Made by a program: the position numbers and the translations under genes. This document shows, in pieces, positions 11,981 to 13,633 of a stretch of 13,633 nucleotides of DNA. The first letter of the stretch is position 1, and the number at the start of each line of letters is the position of its first letter. This stretch comes from Streptomyces sp. WM4235 (GTDB lineage: Bacteria > Actinomycetota > Actinomycetes > Streptomycetales > Streptomycetaceae). The stretch is from positions 1 through 13,633 of the forward strand of contig NZ_LGDE01000016.1 of NCBI RefSeq assembly GCF_001279725.1, read 5' to 3'. The notes under the pieces were generated by a model, which had not been told where the DNA came from, ran no database searches, and saw nothing but the letters and a program-made list of their open reading frames with translations.

Positions 11981-13633
11981 TCAGCATCCAATCGGATTAA
12001 GCAGGGCATCGGTCGTCGCAGTCCGCGACGACTTACTCCCTAGAGCCTTCACGGATTTTGCAATCTTCCAAGTTCCCCCGTTGTGGGAACCGTCACCATT
12101 TCCGATGTCCTGAGATATAAACGTCTTTCCGTTTGTAAATATCTTCTGCCCCTTCAAGCGCGTTCCCTCGTCACGGTATCCGAGATACTTTGCCAAATCA
12201 GTGGCTTGCTTACTGGTCAGCGGCTGATTCCGGCCCTTCAATTGCGTGGGCAGCGGATCGTCATTGTGAACCAGGACCGGTGTGGCCCCCGCCAGCACAT
12301 AGTACGTGTGGGAGTCGGCCACTGTGAGGTTGTAGGTGGCCTGCTTGGCCTTGTACAAGTGTGAGTCGACGAGTCGAGCCTTGTGGCCCTCGGTTGTCCG
12401 GAGGGTCGTACCGGACTCTAGCTGGCCCGCATAGATCCAGGTGTTCTCGGTGTCAGACCAGAATGGATGGTGCGTCGTGGTGGTGACGTAGCTGACAGTA
12501 TCATCGGTCGAGATACTCAGATCGGCGAAATCTTTATCGTTCTCCGTGAAGATTTCGGCGGTTACGATCTTTGGGCTGGTTTCGCCGGTTTCGGTGTCGG
12601 TGGCGAGTACTTCATCGCCCACCTCCACGTCTTCGATTTTCTTCGTCGTGCCGTCCGCCATCAGGATCAATGTTCCTGCGATGAAACTGTTGCGGCTGCC
12701 ACAAGTTATGGCGATGTCAAATTCGGGATTCTTCCCGGCAGACCTGACTCCCCGAATGGTGTCTCCGGCAACCACGCCGACCCCGGCGGTTGTGATTGCG
12801 ATGATCACGTCATTGACTGCTTGCTTACAGCCGTTTCCTTGGATGCACTCCCATATGTTTCGAATCCCGAGAAATCCCAGGAAATCGCCGGTCGTGGGCT
12901 GCGATAGGCCGGTCCTCGCGGCGATGTCGCAAAATTCACGAGTTGATTCAGGGGCTGAGCTGCACTTGCTGTATGCCCATGTATGGAGGTTGTCTTCCCA
13001 GCTTCGATTTCTGGGGTATGCGACGATGTTGAAAGCTGTTAGTTCTTTTTGGGTCGGGAGATCAATGCCTGCAATGCTGATTCTGACGTTGCTGGCTCCC
13101 TTGTTGCCGCCGTTCTTGCCGCCGGTGCTCCCGCCGCCTGAGCTTCCGTTGCTGCCGCCGCTGCCGCTGCCACCTCCTGCGCCGCTGCGTTCCCGGTTCC
13201 AGGCGCTGTTGGGATTGTTGACGTTGCATCCGTCGCAGTAGTGCTGGAGGGGGCGCTGGGCCCAGGCGCTGTCCGGGTTGTTGACGCTGCATCCGTCGCA
13301 GAAGAGTCCGGAGGGGTCGGATCCGCCGATGGGGTTTCCGTTGGCGTAGGTGTAGCCGTTCATCTGGAGCGGGTTGGTGATGTCGACGATGGGGTCGGGG
13401 GAGATGAAGCGGCCGGTTGTGGACTCGTATTCGCGGGCGCCGATGTGGGTGAGGCTTGTGTTGGTGTCGTCGATGCCGGTGCCGAGGAAGCCGCGGGGGG
13501 TGGGCCAGCTGTTGGGCTGGGTGCCGCGGGGGTTTCCATAGGGATCGGATTTGCGGCGGGGGATGCTTTTACCGGCCCCGGGGGGGATGTTGGGGGGGGC
13601 GGGGGCCTGGGGGGCGGCAAGCTGGGCACTGAG
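11981..13633 (-). CDS. Rhs-type polymorphic toxin with HINT domain and Ntox21-like tip (partial)
   Basis: The frame is open from the right edge, so the 5' part lies outside; 550 residues are visible. In order: a Pro/Ala-rich stretch with SDPYGNPRG; the Rhs-associated core end (GFLGTGIDDTNTSLTHIGAR, EYESTTGRFISPDP, NGYTYANGNPIGGSDPSGL, the last around 13365-13305); two CDGCxVNNPxSAW units; a Gly/Ser linker; a roughly 130-residue pretoxin segment with a hydrophobic stretch (VIIAITTAGVGVVAGD); a HINT domain (about 12263-12703) with MADGTTKKIEDVEVGDEVLA, TTHHPFW and HTYYVLAGATPVLVHN; and a 93-residue tip (11984-12262) with KGRNQPLTSKQATDLAKYLG, SHNGGTWKIAKSVKALGSK and a final DALLNPIGC. The tip resembles Ntox21, a predicted RNase family; its HNGG and R...D motifs are present. 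Rhs forms a shell carrying the toxin, and HINT is thought to release it. Export route is not visible. Subfamily of the tip is from memory; the overall architecture is secure. Confidence 0.85.
   Translation of the reverse strand, partial: LSAQLAAPQAPAPPNIPPGAGKSIPRRKSDPYGNPRGTQPNSWPTPRGFLGTGIDDTNTSLTHIGAREYESTTGRFISPDPIVDITNPLQMNGYTYANGNPIGGSDPSGLFCDGCSVNNPDSAWAQRPLQHYCDGCNVNNPNSAWNRERSGAGGGSGSGGSNGSSGGGSTGGKNGGNKGASNVRISIAGIDLPTQKELTAFNIVAYPRNRSWEDNLHTWAYSKCSSAPESTREFCDIAARTGLSQPTTGDFLGFLGIRNIWECIQGNGCKQAVNDVIIAITTAGVGVVAGDTIRGVRSAGKNPEFDIAITCGSRNSFIAGTLILMADGTTKKIEDVEVGDEVLATDTETGETSPKIVTAEIFTENDKDFADLSISTDDTVSYVTTTTHHPFWSDTENTWIYAGQLESGTTLRTTEGHKARLVDSHLYKAKQATYNLTVADSHTYYVLAGATPVLVHNDDPLPTQLKGRNQPLTSKQATDLAKYLGYRDEGTRLKGQKIFTNGKTFISQDIGNGDGSHNGGTWKIAKSVKALGSKSSRTATTDALLNPIGC
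13199..13301 (-). repeat. tandem coding repeat: two CDGCxVNNPxSAW units
   Basis: About 40 bases at 13199-13239 recur at 13261-13301 with few changes (a 62-63 base period). They encode FCDGCSVNNPDSAW and YCDGCNVNNPNSAW, each with a CxxC pair, in the Rhs protein between the core and the Gly/Ser linker. Confidence 0.75.

Noticed and set aside
13560..13633. Very long G runs at the right edge, considered as a regulatory or G-quadruplex element
   Set aside because: They lie inside the open Rhs frame as Pro/Gly codons. The odd Pro/Ala-rich translation compared with usual Rhs proteins raises the chance of homopolymer error at a contig edge instead.

Overview
The window looks like DNA from a Streptomyces or close relative. 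GC is high, codons in the real genes mostly end in G or C, GTG starts occur, and the families are typical of that genus: Sec-exported lamin-tail and ricin-type proteins, lipoproteins, an excalibur protein, and an Rhs protein with a HINT domain. The window is dense in insertion sequences and broken genes and has no housekeeping operon, which suggests an accessory region such as a chromosome arm or a large plasmid; this is inference. LEFT THIRD (1-5760): a very short minus-strand lipoprotein gene; a lipoprotein-glycosidase gene cut off after about 100 residues (GH26-like); an intact secreted lamin-tail-domain protein; an IS5-family element (1709-2620) with a frameshift and a nonsense codon, inserted into or just before an excalibur-domain membrane protein; an intact three-repeat ricin-type (beta-trefoil) secreted protein ending in a strong terminator; a CsbD remnant; a three-helix membrane protein; an unrecognised 3' remnant; and a small unrecognised acidic protein. 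MIDDLE (5760-9306): a second ricin-type lectin gene with at least two frameshifts; a DNA-ligase pseudogene (ATP-dependent, NHEJ type) with two nonsense codons and two frameshifts; a conserved-looking hypothetical gene; a 524-bp internally deleted IS701-family element; and a lipoprotein gene. Both IS701-family copies sit exactly on CTAG tetramers that supply the TAG stop codon of the upstream plus-strand gene. One of those tetramers was apparently also the stop codon of a convergent minus-strand gene. RIGHT (9307-13633): a second, damaged IS701-family copy; an apparently intact second IS5-family element with a hairpin over its ribosome binding site; then, on the minus strand, a polymorphic-toxin locus. 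The toxin is the C-terminal part of an Rhs protein that enters from beyond the right edge: Rhs core, tandem CDGC repeats, Gly/Ser linker, HINT domain, and an Ntox21-like predicted RNase tip. It is followed 36 bp later by a small acidic gene that is the likely cognate immunity protein. HOW THE PARTS FIT: the toxin-immunity pair is the only clear functional system. It would act in contact- or secretion-dependent competition between related strains, with the HINT domain expected to help release the toxin tip. The other intact genes are mostly exported or surface proteins (lamin-tail, ricin-type, excalibur, lipoproteins) and show no operon structure. The rest is mobile-element activity and gene decay.
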